The notes under the pieces are model-generated. The model made no database searches. It was given only the letters and a program-made list of their open reading frames with translations, and was not told where the DNA came from. A DNA stretch of 64,000 nt from Cryphonectria parasitica EP155 (Eukaryota > Ascomycota > Sordariomycetes > Diaporthales > Cryphonectriaceae). Each line of letters begins with the position of its first letter. The stretch's first letter is position 1. The stretch is taken from NCBI RefSeq assembly GCF_011745365.1, contig NW_024468914.1, forward strand, positions 2,502,001 to 2,566,000. The letters are read 5' to 3'. The translations under genes and the position numbers were made by a program. Shown here one piece after another: positions 1-13,096 of this stretch.

Positions 1-1548
1 TCTTCTCACCGTACCATGACGACCACTACTGGGGAATATGTAGCGCTAAAAATCGCGCGTGGTCGTTTGAACTCACGTTGTCTCCATGCTTGTATACTGG
101 ACGAATACGGCAGCAGGTTCTTTGTCTTGTATAACGCTGCGGTGGATATCAAAGTAGTTATGTTGTTGGCGCGTTGATTCCCAGGCAACTATGCAGTCAT
201 TCTCAACTCTCGCCTCTATAGACCATTTCAAGTAATGGTACAGTATCCCTAGAGTGCGAGGGCGCACTGTTAGTAGGGTCCCATATTTCCCTCAAGCCAT
301 ATTCAAAACTTTCGCGACTTCTGCAGACATTGTAAAACTCCCGAGGAATCATCCGCTCAATCGAAATGTTCAAGTCTCATGGTCATAATAACTTCATTGT
401 GACATAGAATGGGCAAAAGAACTGGAAAGATAGCATAGCAGGACATTACTTATTGCTCACCACTGCTCTCCTAGACTAGGTGAGAAACAGTTAGCAAGTC
501 CCAAAGAGCCTATGTAACATACTATAGCACAAACTAGTTGCCATCTATGGATATTACAGCCAGGTTCTCTATTCAAACAAGTGCTTTACAGTAGACGATG
601 ATCCTCAATGGCTTAGCCAGCAACCAGCATCAACAGCTCATATTTAATTGACAAAGCTTTCCTTTGAGCGAACCACTACATTTCTGAACGCTGCACTGTT
701 CACCAAGATACCCCTACTAACATGTAGACAGCCTTAAGCTATCCAAATAGGCCTGGGAGCATAATAGCTGATAGAGTGTCAACAAAGATCACACTCTCCT
801 ATACATATGAATTTGATCATACTAGCAGTGGTACTTGTCGAGTGTGATATCTGCCCCTCCTGCACCCCGCATACCTGGGTAGCTGCACATACCCTCGAGG
901 ATGGCTAGTATCTCGTGAACCAAGGCCTCGATTCCCGTGGTAAATTCACATAAAATGCCCCTCCAGCAGCCTGCACAGCACTATTAAGACATTCTTTAAT
1001 TCCAACAGACCAGCTTTGATTCTTTCCTCCGCTTGAGCTCTCAGAAACTCCTACTCCTTTACCCTTACCACAACGAAGACTGTCATAGCTCAGCAGTTCA
1101 TTGTGCAGAAGATTACTGTTAACAGCGTCTGTGTTTACTCAAACCCGCAGCAGTTTGGTGGCCAAGACCTCCCTATTTCCAGTAAGTCCACTCAACATCA
1201 CTTTGGTACCAGATCTTGGAGTTCCTTCTCTCTGTTAGACACGTCTCAGCAGAGCCAAGGTTCCAAGATGCAGACCAGGCCCCTCGACATGTCCCCAATC
1301 CCTTTGTCATTATACTTATTGTTGATCGATTTTGTCTTGCGTGTCATATCCATGTATTGGCGAGACTTGCCCCGCGAGAGAATTTTCCCCCCTCCCCATC
1401 CGGTACACGATCCTTGACCCAGCCTTTGTTTATCTTTTCATCATCAGCTACAGGAGCTCGCGAACTTTCTTACTTGATTCAATTCTCTGACTTCAACTAC
1501 CAACCAGACATTGAAATCCAAATCTTCCATTACTGTCCCGAGAGAACC
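1..1548. other. Non-coding upstream region
   Basis: No reading frame here resembles a protein family. The last 500 bases are pyrimidine-rich, as in many fungal promoters and leaders. A possible leader intron (donor at 1182, TAG ending near 1238) would lie in the 5' UTR of the next gene, but this is speculative. Confidence 0.5.
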
Positions 1549-1969
1549 ATGGCCGATCAGACGTACGACATGAGCGAGTGGATGCTCGCAGAGGACGAGG
1601 CTCAGCGCCTCGAGAACGAACCGTCTGCGTATGGGGTTTACAACCCCGACGCCTTCGCCTATAATGAGGCTCACAACGACACCGTGCCCATGGCCGGTCC
1701 CTTCTCCGCCCCCTCGGCCTACGATGGCGCCCAAAACTTCGGCCAGTACGGCCAAGGTACGGATCTAATGGCCAAAACACGCGAGGCTGATGCTGATTGT
1801 ATATGGTTAGATGATGTCGCTGGTTTCCTGCCCGCCGACCAGACCCAGTCGGTCCAGGCCCCCCCACCCCCAGCCGTGCCCTTGGGTCTTATCGACCCTG
1901 TTTTGTTAGCCCAATCGGGATACTCCGTGCAGCCCATGGCTGCCTACGAGTCCGCCGAGCTGCCCGGCA

Positions 1970-2004
<35 letters not shown>

Positions 2005-2364
2005 CCGCAGCCGCAGCCGCAGCAGCAACAAGAAGAGGAGGAGGAAGAGGAGCGGGTGCAACAGCCCGCCCAGCCCGCCCAGCCTGCCCAGGCCAAGCAG
2101 CGCAAGTATACGCGCAAGAGCCCCTGGACCGCCGCCGAGATCGAGCAGGTCATCGAGATGAAGGAGCAGATGGGCATGAACTTCCAGGAGATTGCAGAGG
2201 TAAATTCCACACTGCGCACTGCAATGCCCACAAGGCCTCCACGAAGCGTGTCCGCACTAACTCCCTCACCTTTGTTGCAGGCCCTCGGACGACACACTCG
2301 CGGTTCTACGCGAGACAAATACTACGCCGAGATTAAAAAGCGTGCTGCAGCCCGCGATACCTAG
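1549..2364 (+). CDS. PolyQ protein with C-terminal Myb/SANT-like DNA-binding domain
   Basis: This is a probable nuclear DNA-binding protein. The start is the first ATG of the acidic N-terminus (MADQTYDMSEW), in an ACC ATG G context. Proposed exons are 1549-1756, 1811-2199 and 2281-2364, giving 226 residues. The second intron is clear (GTAAAT, CACTAAC branch, TTGCAG). The first (1757-1810, 54 nt) is divisible by three and has no stop, so it could be retained, giving 244 residues. Domains in order are an acidic/aromatic N-terminus, a proline patch, a polyglutamine tract from about residue 124, a Glu run, and a basic C-terminal segment (RKYTRKSPWTAAEIEQ onward) shaped like a Myb/SANT helix bundle and ending in KYYAEIKKR. 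The exact target and role are not recognisable. Confidence 0.75.
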
Positions 2365-3329
2365 GCTTGTGCTCGCCCTTATCTTCGGATACCCAGCTGG
2401 CCGAGTAAGTATTCATCAAAGGAGACAAAAGAAGACTAGTCAAAGTACAGGGTGGCTAATGATTCGATAATCTAGGAACTATTGCAGATGCTCCCTGGGA
2501 ATGTTTGGCGGGTGCCTCGGCAACGAAACTTTTTTCTCCCCTCTCCTCCTTTTCTTACGAATAATAAATACATGGTTCAGCAGACCTAGAGCAGATATAT
2601 TTTTAGGGCTGAATCAGGAACAGGAGTTTGCGTACCAATTGCGTGTCCAGTCTGGACTCCCGTGCCTAGATATATGCCTGCTTGGCTGAGAACTGCCGTA
2701 GACCCAACGGACGATGACCAAAAACATGCGACTGACCAATAGCAACCCACAAACCCAGTCTCAAGCCCACTCATCACTTGACGAAGACCAATGACGCAGC
2801 CCTACAGATCAGCCAGTAGCCGAGAAGAAAATGGGCAACACTGGCATCTACAACCGACAAGAAAACTATACGCGTCGAGGTCCAAACCTGATGCGACAGC
2901 CAGAATCACCTGAGCTCTGGAAAGCGCGTCTCGCCCTCTAGTGCCAAAATGACCGCTGGTGAAGCCAGTAAGGCAGTCAGGGTCCTTGCCAGACCCTCGC
3001 TGCATCACTGTAAAGGAGAACTGGGCTGTGAGGGACTCTCGTTGCACAATACGGTCCAGAAACATTTGGTAGTGGAGAGCTGGTTCTCGAATCGGAAACA
3101 TGCTTCTCCTATCTTCTCCAATACTCTTGGAAGGTGGTCTCTAACAAGAAAGGTCCAGTAATGGGCCCAAGACTGACCCAAGACTGACCCAAGACTGACG
3201 AGACAAACAAGAACACAAGACGCGCATCCTCTAATCGACGCGATACCGCGCGCGCAGTTATGTCACTTATGAAGGCTTGATCCGATCTTGATTACTTGAA
3301 AACCTATGGAGGCCAAATAAACACAGCTC
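2365..3329. other. Intergenic, convergent gene ends
   Basis: This lies between two gene 3' ends (polyQ protein and permease). The open frames are short, without recognisable domains. The only structure seen is the small tandem repeat listed separately. Confidence 0.5.
3166..3198. repeat. Three perfect copies of an 11-bp tandem repeat
   Basis: The unit CCCAAGACTGA occurs three times head to tail without mismatch, about 130 bases downstream of the permease stop. It is probably replication slippage. Confidence 0.9.
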
Positions 3330-5069
3330 TCACGCCACCCAGTACCATATTTTTTGCACCAAGTTCTTGGGCACGGGAGGAACGTCCTCAGCCTCGAGCG
3401 CATCCATCTCCCTCACGCCGGTGATGACGTCAATGTCCTCTGTCTTGTGGGCAAAAGAGGTCCGCAGCCACAGCTTATGGCCAAAATACAGCACCAAGAA
3501 GATGGGGAGGGTGATGTAGGCGGCGAGAAAGTCGGCCACGCTCCAATTGCCAGGGAAGAAGACGGCAAAGCCGTTGGTGAGGGTTACAAGCACCAGGATG
3601 AGAAGCGAGAAGTAGGTGATGTAAGGCTGCAGGGCTGTCCTGTAGGGGAGAGTGTGCAGCAGGTTGCGGAACTCCATGGCCTTGCGGAAGCGGAGGTAGG
3701 TGACGATGCAGACGATCCAGGCGATGAAGCCAGAGATGGTGCTGATGTTGACGAACCAGTTGAAGGCGACCTCGCTGGACTCGCTCACGCTGAGGAAAGC
3801 CAACAAGCCGACAGCCCACGTCGCTAGGACGGCCATGTAGGGCACGCCAAGTTTTCCAGTCCTCGCAAAGATCTTGGGGGCCTGCCCGCACTGGGCCATG
3901 CTGTAGAGGACACGGGCGCCGGAGTAGAGGAATGCGTTTCCGGCGGACCAGGCAGATGTCAGGACGGCGGCGTTGATGATGTGGTTGAGGACGGGGATCT
4001 TGGCCAAGGAGATGCCGATTACCCATGGGCTTGCGGCCGCGTTCGACTCGGCGGACAGCAGATTGGAATTGGTGGAGGGACAGATGGAGCCGATCATGAA
4101 GGCTCCCAGGCCATAGAAGACAGCCAGACGATACACAAAACGTCCAGCGGCCTTGGGGATGTTGCGCCTCGGCGCGATGGTTTCTCCGGCTGCGAGGGCG
4201 ATGAGCTCAGGCGAGGTGATGAATGCGAAGCCGGCCTTGATGAAGGCTGCCCAGAAGGCGAGAAAACGCCCCGTGCTGCCGCCAACAAGGTATTCATTAA
4301 TGGGGCCCGGGTCCTCCCAGTTTTCGAACCCGATGGCGTCGTGTGTAGGGCTGCCGCCGCACATGATGATGAGGCCGACGAGGATGAGACCAGTAATGGT
4401 GATGAGTTTTATGCTGGCAAACCAGAACTCGGCCTCACCAAAGACCCGGACGGCGAAGATGTTCAGTGCGAGGTTCACGAGCAGGATGATGGCGATCCAC
4501 ACAGCTGTCGGCACGGCCGTCTTCCAGTAGTCGAGGATGATGGAGCCCGCAGAGACTTCCGCTGCCAACAACACGGCGTAGGCATACCAGTAATTCCATC
4601 CTGTCGCAAAGGCAAGACTGGGATCGACGAATCGCTCGACAAAGTAGGGGATGGTGGCACCCTTGAGTGGCAGGTAGACGACGATCTCGGCGAGAAGGTT
4701 CATCATGTTCCAGACGATGGCCATCATGCAGACGTAGCCGAGGAACAGAGCGAGAGGACCTCCCATGGACAAGATGGCGCCGGAGCCGATGAACAAACCG
4801 GTACCGATGCTGAGCGAAACATTACGGTCAGTTTTCTTCTTTTCATCATGTCCGTGGGGACAACAAAAGGGCTACTGCTGGAACAGGACTCACGCGCCAC
4901 CCAGCGCAAGGAACTGGATGTGTCGGCTCTTCAGACCGCGCTGGAGCTGATCTTGTGCCCCAATCACATTGGCAGTGGCGGTCGTGACTGTGACCTCGCC
5001 AACAGCGAATTCCTCGTCTTTCGACCTGGACCATTTCTCCGGGTCGCCCAAAGAAGCATCTTTCTTCAT
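3330..5069 (-). CDS. Amino-acid permease, YAT/APC family
   Basis: This is a plasma-membrane amino-acid/proton symporter of the fungal APC (YAT) family. Two exons (5069-4894, 4809-3330) join to 551 residues, normal for the family. The intron (4893-4810) has a GTGAGT donor and a CTGACC branch. The N-terminal cytoplasmic tail is followed by the hallmark first-helix sequence LALGGAIGTGLFIGSG, then about twelve hydrophobic helices. PLKGATIPYFVERFVDP, FITSPELIALAAGE and the long C-terminal tail are typical of fungal permeases. The start is the ATG at 5069, in an AAC ATG A context, directly ahead of the hydrophilic tail. Substrate cannot be told from sequence; general or dicarboxylic amino-acid permeases are closest in feel. 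Confidence 0.92.
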
Positions 5070-7698
5070 GTTGGTAGTTAATCGAGGGCGGCTGGAGAGG
5101 GGGAAGAAACAAGGTTGACAGCTTGAAATGACGTTGGTGACTGAGCAGCCGAGCTCTGTCTTTGGGTCGTCGCTGCGGTGGAGGGGCCAAAGCTTCGAGT
5201 TGACAGGTTCAGGCGCCGGCGCTGGTCACGACTGTTGGTTTGTCTGTTTGTCAACACTTTTTCCAAACCACACAAGATTTCTTTCGGGTTCCTCGTCGAA
5301 GGGGTGAAGGGGGGTAATCAGAGGACTACCTTTTTTAAAGGCTCTCCAAATCTTGACCGTGAGCATCTTCCCCAAGGACCCACTTGCATGTACCAAACCC
5401 CAGAACAACCGGAGGGCGCGCGCCGATCAATGGCGTTCGTATCTATGGAGAACAGATACAAACAGTGGAGCTCAGAATCCTTTAGTCAAGGCTACGTAAA
5501 ACTGCACACTAATATGGCACTTGTGTACTGCAGTCCACAAGAGAGCTGGCTAAACCGTGCATAACCGAAGAGTCTGCAAAGGTTCGAGTGTACCTTTTGA
5601 GCGAGCTATGACACACAACCGTTGCCCGTCTGGGCAAAGAGCTGCGCTGACAACTAAAGAAGGTTTACTCCAGTTCACTTGGCTGCAGCATTAGATCCAG
5701 GAGGAAAGTGATATCTCGCCCATACTGGAGATTGGTGTTGAAAAGAGCATAAGAGGACAAGAGAAAAGGAAAAGGGATGGAGGTCTTCTCCATCGCCAAT
5801 TGCCAGAGCAAAGAAGAAATAGAAAAAGAAGGGGAAAACGGCATTCAGGCTCGAGAAGCCACCCCCACTACTGCCGCTACGGAACGGTCCGCTCTATGAT
5901 TATTCCCACATCTTTCTTCCGAAGGCCGCTTCAATGACCAAATCATGCTTGTCAAATAATTGATATGTCTGCCCGTGGGATCGACTGGGGCGTAATATGC
6001 TGCGGGTAGAATGTGCGAGGAAAGATAGTAACAAGAGATCTTTAGAACTAATTATGGGTCTTTTCCCACTAGAGACTTTCTGCACGATAAACAAGTTCAA
6101 TATCATTGCCGGCTGCTTGGCGACAAGGCCGATGGTCTGCGATCCTAGGGCTAGGCATGAGAGAAAGGACATCAGTTCACAAACGCGAAGATGGTTAGTT
6201 GACATTCGAGAAGTTTGGGAGTCTTCAGATCGCGCCACCATGGCTTATCATTATGATCAGACATAAAAGTTGGAAGAGGTCAGCCTGAGTGATGATGATA
6301 TTGAAGTTAGTTTGGTCGCTCTCAACTTTGCCCTTTCGTAGGCTCGCACATAACGGTATATACCTTAGTAAGGATGTAAGAGATCCATTCTCATTTCTGC
6401 ATAGCACCAAGTTTCAAGTCAATGAGGCCATCATAACTACTCCCCCTAATCAGGTCCTCGCCCAGGGTTTCCAAGTTCTTGTTCAACCGAGGAACTTTCT
6501 TCTGTCCACATCCCCCTCACGCCAAATTTCCCGGTGACAACGCCAAAATGTATCACGAATGATTTTCCCCTGAAAGCACAATCTTGGCAATGGACAATGC
6601 AATGTACCTCAGTACTTTCTCGGAGCCATCTCTGGTATGCACAGTACAGTACTACACCACAACTATCTGGGTCGCAATAGAGGAAACCCTGCAATAAGCG
6701 CGCAGATGGCAGTGGACCCAGGCCCGCTTCATGTCCTTTGAGAGCCAGATTTATGGAGTTTGCGATAAAGGTGACGTATCATTTCCCTTTTATGGACTCT
6801 GGTGGCCATGGCTTATCAGATACGTCTCATAGCACACTCACATCCATGACCGGGCTTGCCTTCGATTCATGCACACTGCCGTTGATAGCCTAGAGTACCT
6901 CCAGGGTCTGGTGGTTGGCACTGGGTGGTCAGAAGAAAGCAAGACGCATGTGTAGACCAGAGGCATTCAGGTTGACCCCAAAATCCCATATATCGAAGCA
7001 TCTCTGTCTCGCTCGTTAGGAAAGGCGGCTCACCTCTCCCAACTGGGTAAGCAGGTCTCTCTTTCTCAGCGTTTTTACAGATGACCTGTGGCCCTATGAT
7101 CCTGTTCTCAAGACTGCCCAACACGGTCGAGCATCGCTTCAACAACGGTGCTGTGCGATGGATCTCACGAGACCAATATCACTTACTAAAATAATTGTAC
7201 GAGCCTGATCCATGGGTGTGGACGCGACGGAGCCTTCCATTGACCTCTCCAAACAAACCAAAAAAATTCGGAGCGAACATTGCATAAAAGGCTCAATTTC
7301 TACCGATCTATAACAAAACCTCCGCCACATCACAACAAATCACGCAAGGTTCACAGCTCGGCCCTGCTCCTGGGTGACGGGCCGTTACTCAAATGTTCCA
7401 AATTCCCTCATTTGCTACAATTCTCACAGCCGAAGCCACATCAGAAGAAACGCAAGCTGCGATTACCAAGGTCGTTTCGACATGCTAGTGCCTGAATCTC
7501 AGCGAAGCCATTGAAGATGGGCAGGATAAAGTTTTGTTCTGAGGGCAATGATACGCCAATATGATTTCGTCTTTGATGACTGAAGCCTATATCAGGCTTT
7601 TCAGCTCTAGACAACCGACCCAAATCAAGCAAGCACCCAGACTATGATTCGGACATGACACAGTACACCCCGAACCATTGTCTCTGTCTTCCAACTTT
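5070..7698. other. Gene-poor region of 2.6 kb
   Basis: Frames are short and interrupted, and none reads like a known domain. The first few hundred bases upstream of 5069 must carry the permease promoter. No tRNA, terminal repeat or transposase was seen. Confidence 0.5.
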
Positions 7699-8685
7699 TC
7701 AAGAACCATTGGCAGCGACTTCCAACTTCGGTGATTCTTGCGATGATGAGGTTTTCTCCTGCTTCGGAGATGAAGCCTCAGGCTTTGATCGTATAGGGAT
7801 GCCCGAGAAGGGACACGTTGTTGGGCTCCTGGGCGTCTTGGGGGTGGCATCAGCACCCGTCTGGCTGTCCTCTTCGATGTCCTCCAAGATTTTCTTCCCG
7901 TCCAGGTAGCCCTCTTGCTCGAACGCCGGCTTCTCCATCTCCTCTATGAACTCGTCCCCGTCACGGACATACCACTTGGCAAAGAGGTCATTCTGGATCC
8001 AGATAACCTTGCCCAGGGCCTTGACCAGCGCAATCTTCTTGTCCATCTTGATACGTGGGTGCGACAGGAGCGCCTCCGTCAGCGTATCCTGGATGAATGC
8101 GAGGCAGGCGCCGATATGCACGTATTCTATATGCAGTGGGTGCTCACGCCCTCTGCCGACGTGCATCATCCTATAAAAGAAGAAAGGTCAGTCCAAATAC
8201 GACACGGAGGTGTTTGGTGACTGGGGATTCAGAATGCACCCACCCAACCTTGTCCAGGTAATACCAGAAGTCCATCGTGCTGGGGTCCGAGCAGAGCTTG
8301 TTGAGGTATGCCCTGAGAAACATCTTCCGGTGCAGGATCTGGGGGCTGTTCTCATTCAAGCTCGGATCCACCGGTCCCTCGAAAGACGTACTCCTAGTCT
8401 CAAAGGCACGGGCTGTGATGTCGTATTGCAGCAGCTTATGATAGACGATGTTCACGATCGCCGGTATGAGCTGTTTGATGTACTTGGAGCCCGCGATGAG
8501 CGCCTCGATGTCATCTGACGCCGTGTTAGCTCCTCTGATGCACTTTTATGGCACACAATGGGAAGCTTACTGGACCCAAAATCTAGGAATGTGTGAAGAT
8601 ATTGGATTCTGGCCTCCAAATTCGTATAGAGGTCTTTCCGGTCGATATGTTGCCTCATCGGCCGAAACCCCATGAACGGTGCCAT
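7699..8685 (-). CDS. Protoglobin-domain (globin-sensor fold) protein
   Basis: This is a haem-binding globin of the protoglobin/globin-sensor type found in many ascomycetes; its role (gas or redox sensing) is inferred from the family. Three exons (8685-8571, 8514-8244, 8170-7699) give 285 residues. Introns of 56 and 73 nt have GTAAGC and GTGGGT donors and CAG/TAG acceptors. The fold covers about residues 10-200: HIDRKDLYTNLEARIQYL, then LIPAIVNIVYHKLLQYDIT, and the His-rich haem-side stretch MMHVGRGREHPLHIEYVHIGA, followed by KALGKVIWIQNDLFAKWYV. A hydrophilic Ser/Pro/Lys tail of about 80 residues follows and includes TCPFSGIPI. Another ATG lies at codon 5, so the true start could be slightly downstream. 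Confidence 0.85.
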
Positions 8686-10265
8686 TTTGATCTAGCTCAG
8701 GTACTGATTTTCGGTTCCCAAATATGAGATATACGTCGTAGCGAAAGTGATTTTTTTTTGCGCACGATGGCCAATGAACTGGGTTGCTAGCACTCGAAGC
8801 TGTGAGATATCGCAGAGTGACGAAACAGGGCTGATTTCCGGTCTTGGACCTGACGCCCAAAATTACCCAAGAAGGACTCCTTATTATAGGTATATGAAGA
8901 AGATTTCCCATCGCGACGCGATATTTTTCAAATGCTCGCTCTTCGCAAACCTGACATCATGTGTTTGGCAGCCCTCTGCTGACATTTGAGGCTGCGTTTA
9001 TGGGTCGGACGATGGTGGTCTGACAAGGTGGATCCATAGTCCCCCAGATCGAACCATCGGTCCTGCGGAGGCGGATCCTCACGCCTGGAACAGAGCGGTA
9101 TTGCCTCGGGCGTTAATACACACGCATAAGATGACTGGCCCAAAACACGGCGATTAATTCCGTCGTTCAAGACAATTTCCAGGAAGCTTTGATTTTGGTC
9201 AGTCCTCTCTTCTGCAAGGTCATTGGCTTGTAGGGTTTGCAGCCCGAATGGCCCTTTTTGGAGCTTGACGGTCGATTGTGATTCCTTTGGACGCCACATG
9301 ACACAGTACTTACTTTCAGCGTGATGCCTGAACCTAATATCTCGCTGTTAACTGTTCGACAATCTGCATTACTTTTCACATTCCTAATTGCCTTTCAGGT
9401 TCTACGAACCAGGGACTTCCAGCGAGCAAGAAACTGAGTGTCAATCTCACATATTTCCTCCATTAATTTAAATGATTTGCTCAGGTAACCTCGGGGCACG
9501 CTCTATGGCTTCCTCGTTATTGCCAGAACATTCGAGCATCGAGATATCCGCTGTTGGTGCCAGAGACCTGAGCTCCACTCCGGAAAGGGGAGAACAAAGA
9601 CGCTTCATGAGTTGCTGTTTTTAACGAATTCAGGCCTTTCTTCAAGGCCATTTCTTGTCCCAATTACTTACCTCTCACGTATCATTAGAATCCCTGTTCG
9701 AGAATATTGGCTAATTAGTTTTGCACATAGGAAGACTCGGCCGTTGAGACGCCTCAGGATTCAATTCGACACTGCAGCTATATTGTGTCAAGAGAGAAAC
9801 AGAAGCACTACCAAGTCGTGTTCTTTTCGAGGCAAGAACCGATTCAAGTCATCACTAGTGCTGATCAACTGTTGACCGACTACTTAGTATTCAGTATTCA
9901 TGATCAACTTAATTTGGTACATTTCTGCGATCCTTGCTCTTCTGGCCAATGCCACCACGATCCTTAATCAGGAATGGTGGCATACAGCCACTCAGCCACG
10001 CTCTTCCAATCTAAGGCGACTACAGTCGTGGACAAGCGGACAATGTCACCCTTGACCTCCTGGTCTCTCTGCCACATGAGCCATCTACGAGCACTAGAGC
10101 CTTGGATAGCCACTCGCAACCCTCACATTACTCTCAACGTTGTTCCTGTTCAGATTCATCACTCCAGCGATAAGGAAACGAGACATACTGCTCCTCAAGA
10201 TATTGGGAGCTACAAGGTTGCCCAAGATACGGTCCCCCGCAGCTGCTCATTATCTTTTGCGACTG
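8686..10265. other. Divergent intergenic region
   Basis: This separates the divergently transcribed protoglobin and HET genes and should hold both promoters. An open frame from 9974 (+) overlaps the HET 5' region in another phase and has no domain, so it is treated as leader sequence. Confidence 0.45.
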
Positions 10266-13096
10266 ATGGATCTTCTCATTACTCCAGCCGACCCGGCGTT
10301 CCCAACAGAACCAGCTCCTTTCTTCAAAGATGTCGAGCCTTGGGCTGGGGATCCATTCCTCACATACGGCTCAAAGCGCGGCCTTTCCACCTTGGGGGAG
10401 CTGAAGGAGCTCAACCCAGACGCGTTGTGTGGATTTCTTCAGACGCAGTTCTTCTTCGGTCTCCTCGCGGAGCTGCTGTGCCTGAACAGACTACAAAATG
10501 GGCGGCATATCATCGACCCCGAAATCGCAGGGCGCGAGCGCAATGCCCTCTACGAGGAGTGTATATTCGAGGTCAACGGACAGAAATTCATCACAGGTGC
10601 CAAAGCTCTCGCATCCGGGCCTTTGATGCTGAAACGGGGTCGGGAAGCTGCCGCGGCCATGGGCGGGATGGCGCCACGGCTCGCCTTCGTCGATGAGTGC
10701 CTTCGAGCTGCGCACCGGACTGTCTTCCAACCTGAGCTGGCAGACAGAATCACCTTCGAGGTTAAGTATTCTCTGGCTGCGCTCGGAGAGCTATTCGCTA
10801 CGGCGATTCACTCTGCCGTTGCGGGCCTTGGCCTGCCTTTGCAATTCCATTCCATCAGCCTAGCCTGGCCGTATGGCTACCTCTCTGAAGGAGGGTCTCT
10901 AGAGGCACAGATGCTGGATCACGGGTGGTGCCCCAGCGAGATTGAGAAGGTTAGAACAGAATGCTGGGGTCTGAACGGCAGTCACTATATCAGCAGACTC
11001 AAGAAACACGGAGAATGGAAGGGTCACGCAACCTGTCACAAATATCAATGTTCAAACTTCCAGATCAAATTGGACGAGTATCAACCTGCGCACGCGGAAA
11101 CTGGTTGTCCGTGTGGCCTTGTGAGCGTTGACTTGGACAATGTGATGGACATTTTGGAACGTACTCCGTCATACCCGGTTCTCACGGGCAACATCATAAA
11201 GAGCATAACTTGCGATAGGGAGGAAGTTCAAGTCAAGGCATTTGAACAGGGTATGCCGTATGTGGCCATATCTCATGTCAGAAAACCCCCCGCATTCTCA
11301 CGTTCTCAAAAGATCCTGAACTCGCTGACATTCTTCTTCAGGTCTGGGCTGATGGGCTTGGGAATCCAAGGGACAACTCTTTGCCACGGTGCCAGATCGA
11401 ACGAGTCAACCGCCTGGTGGCCGATCTCCAGCGACTCGTCGACCCGGAATGGGGGCGACAAGGCAGGCCTGCGTACCAAGTCTGGATTGATCCTCTGTGC
11501 TGTCCTGTGAAATGGGAAGGCAAGAAGATCTCACTAGAACGCATAGCCGATGTCTACCGCAAGTCCACACATACCCTCGTTCTGGATAATTCCTTCACAA
11601 CCATGCCTTCAGAGAATGTCCACCCCGCAGACCTACTCTTGCGGGTCCTCACCTGCTCTGCATGGATGCGCAGGCTCTGGACATTTCAAGAAGGGGCTCT
11701 GCCCCAATCATTGTATTTTCAGTTCGCCGACCGCGCCATCGCAGCCGATACCCTGTTCCTGCAGATTCACGAAGCAAGTGCCAAGGACTCGCGGTACATA
11801 AGGTTGCTGCACGACCTTTGGCGCGCAATGAGCGCCTTTGCCAAGTTCTCTCCACGGAAGACACTAGGGGTCTCAACCCAGCCCGTCGACCCACAGGAAA
11901 ACCCGTACGACGTTCTCGTTAAGCTGCAGTGGGCTCTCAACTTCCGCTCAGTGTCTGTCCCCAAAGATGAAGCACTCTGCATTGCAACGCTGCTGGACCT
12001 GGAGGTTACACATATCGTCCTTGAAGACGGTATGGACGCCGCACAGAAACGTATGGCAATAGTCTGGGGCATGTTGGCTAAGAGATTAAACGGTCTTCCG
12101 CCCAAGGTGATCTTCTTTGTCGATAACCCTCTGAATATTGAGGGATTTCGGTGGGCGCCGAGAAGCTTCCTCGCCGGAGCGGCGGAGTCATCGGCCACGG
12201 ACAACCCAGATGACCCGTACGCGGAACGACAGTTCTTGGATTCCTCGATAGATCTGAATCATCGCACTGTCAGGTTCTTTACACCAGAGCCGGGCTCGGA
12301 ACTCGGCCAAGTAGTCCAGGAGACTGATCGTAAGGGATTTCGCGTCACCTTTCCAGGCTATAGGTTCCGGGTTCGTGCTCACAGGCCCGCAGACGGAAAC
12401 ACCTGTGACGGGCAAGAACTCCATCTCCACCCGTGGGATACGCTCTTTGCACTACTGCTCGAGGACCGAATTATCCTTAAAGAGGAACAGACAGGAACAT
12501 GGTTCCAACTCTGTAATTATGACTACACACAGAAAGCTAGGAAAAGGACCCTCGAGGCCAAACAGCTGTGGTGGAAGTCCAACAGCCGTCAAGTGTGCAG
12601 GCTTGCCGAGACGGGACAATCTGCACTGATCAGGAATGTGAACTCGTCCTCAACCTCAGCCCCTCTGAATAGGCCTCAGCCCGAGGCCGGACTCCTGGTC
12701 CTGATCGATCAAGAAGACGATAAGGAGCTGTGTGTGCGAAGACAGTTCAACGCCATCCTCACAGAACTCTCGCCAGCAGGAGCGCTCGTGGCCGAGACGA
12801 TGATGAGTCTCGCAGCAGAGCTCGCAGATGATGAAGTGATCGCGGCAGAGCTGCTAACTATGCAAGAGAGAAAATCCACACGTGATCTTTCTCTTGCCGA
12901 AGACAGAATCAAGGCTCACATGAACCAACGCATCGCAGAGACTGAACAGGAGAGGCCTGAATTTGCAAAGGCTAAGTTAGAGAGCGAGTTCAAACATTTT
13001 AAAAAGAGCCAGGATTGGCAGGTCATGGTCATGTATTTCTCACACCATATCAGTATGGAGAAGACTCTGGACAACCAGGTCTGGTTGGTGGACTGA
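10266..13096 (+). CDS. Heterokaryon-incompatibility (HET) domain protein
   Basis: HET proteins act in fungal non-self recognition and programmed cell death after hyphal fusion. Two exons (10266-11276, 11342-13096) give 921 residues. The 65-nt intron has a weak donor (GTCAGA), a CTGAC branch and CTTCAG, and splits the HET motif YVAISHVWADGLGNP. The domain (about residues 330-460) continues with YQVWIDPLCCPV and RRLWTFQEG, the usual conserved blocks. Ahead of it are about 330 residues with a Cys/His cluster (ATCHKYQC ... GCPCG) seen in a subset of large HET proteins. Behind it is a 460-residue tail of unknown function with a predicted helical, charged end. The frame is open upstream to 10140; 10266 was chosen because the protein becomes family-like there. 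The ligand-sensing partner is not evident nearby. Confidence 0.88.

Noticed and set aside
3981..5081. Long + strand open frame opposite the permease gene
   Set aside because: It is the complement of the permease, composed of charged low-quality sequence, and has no family resemblance.
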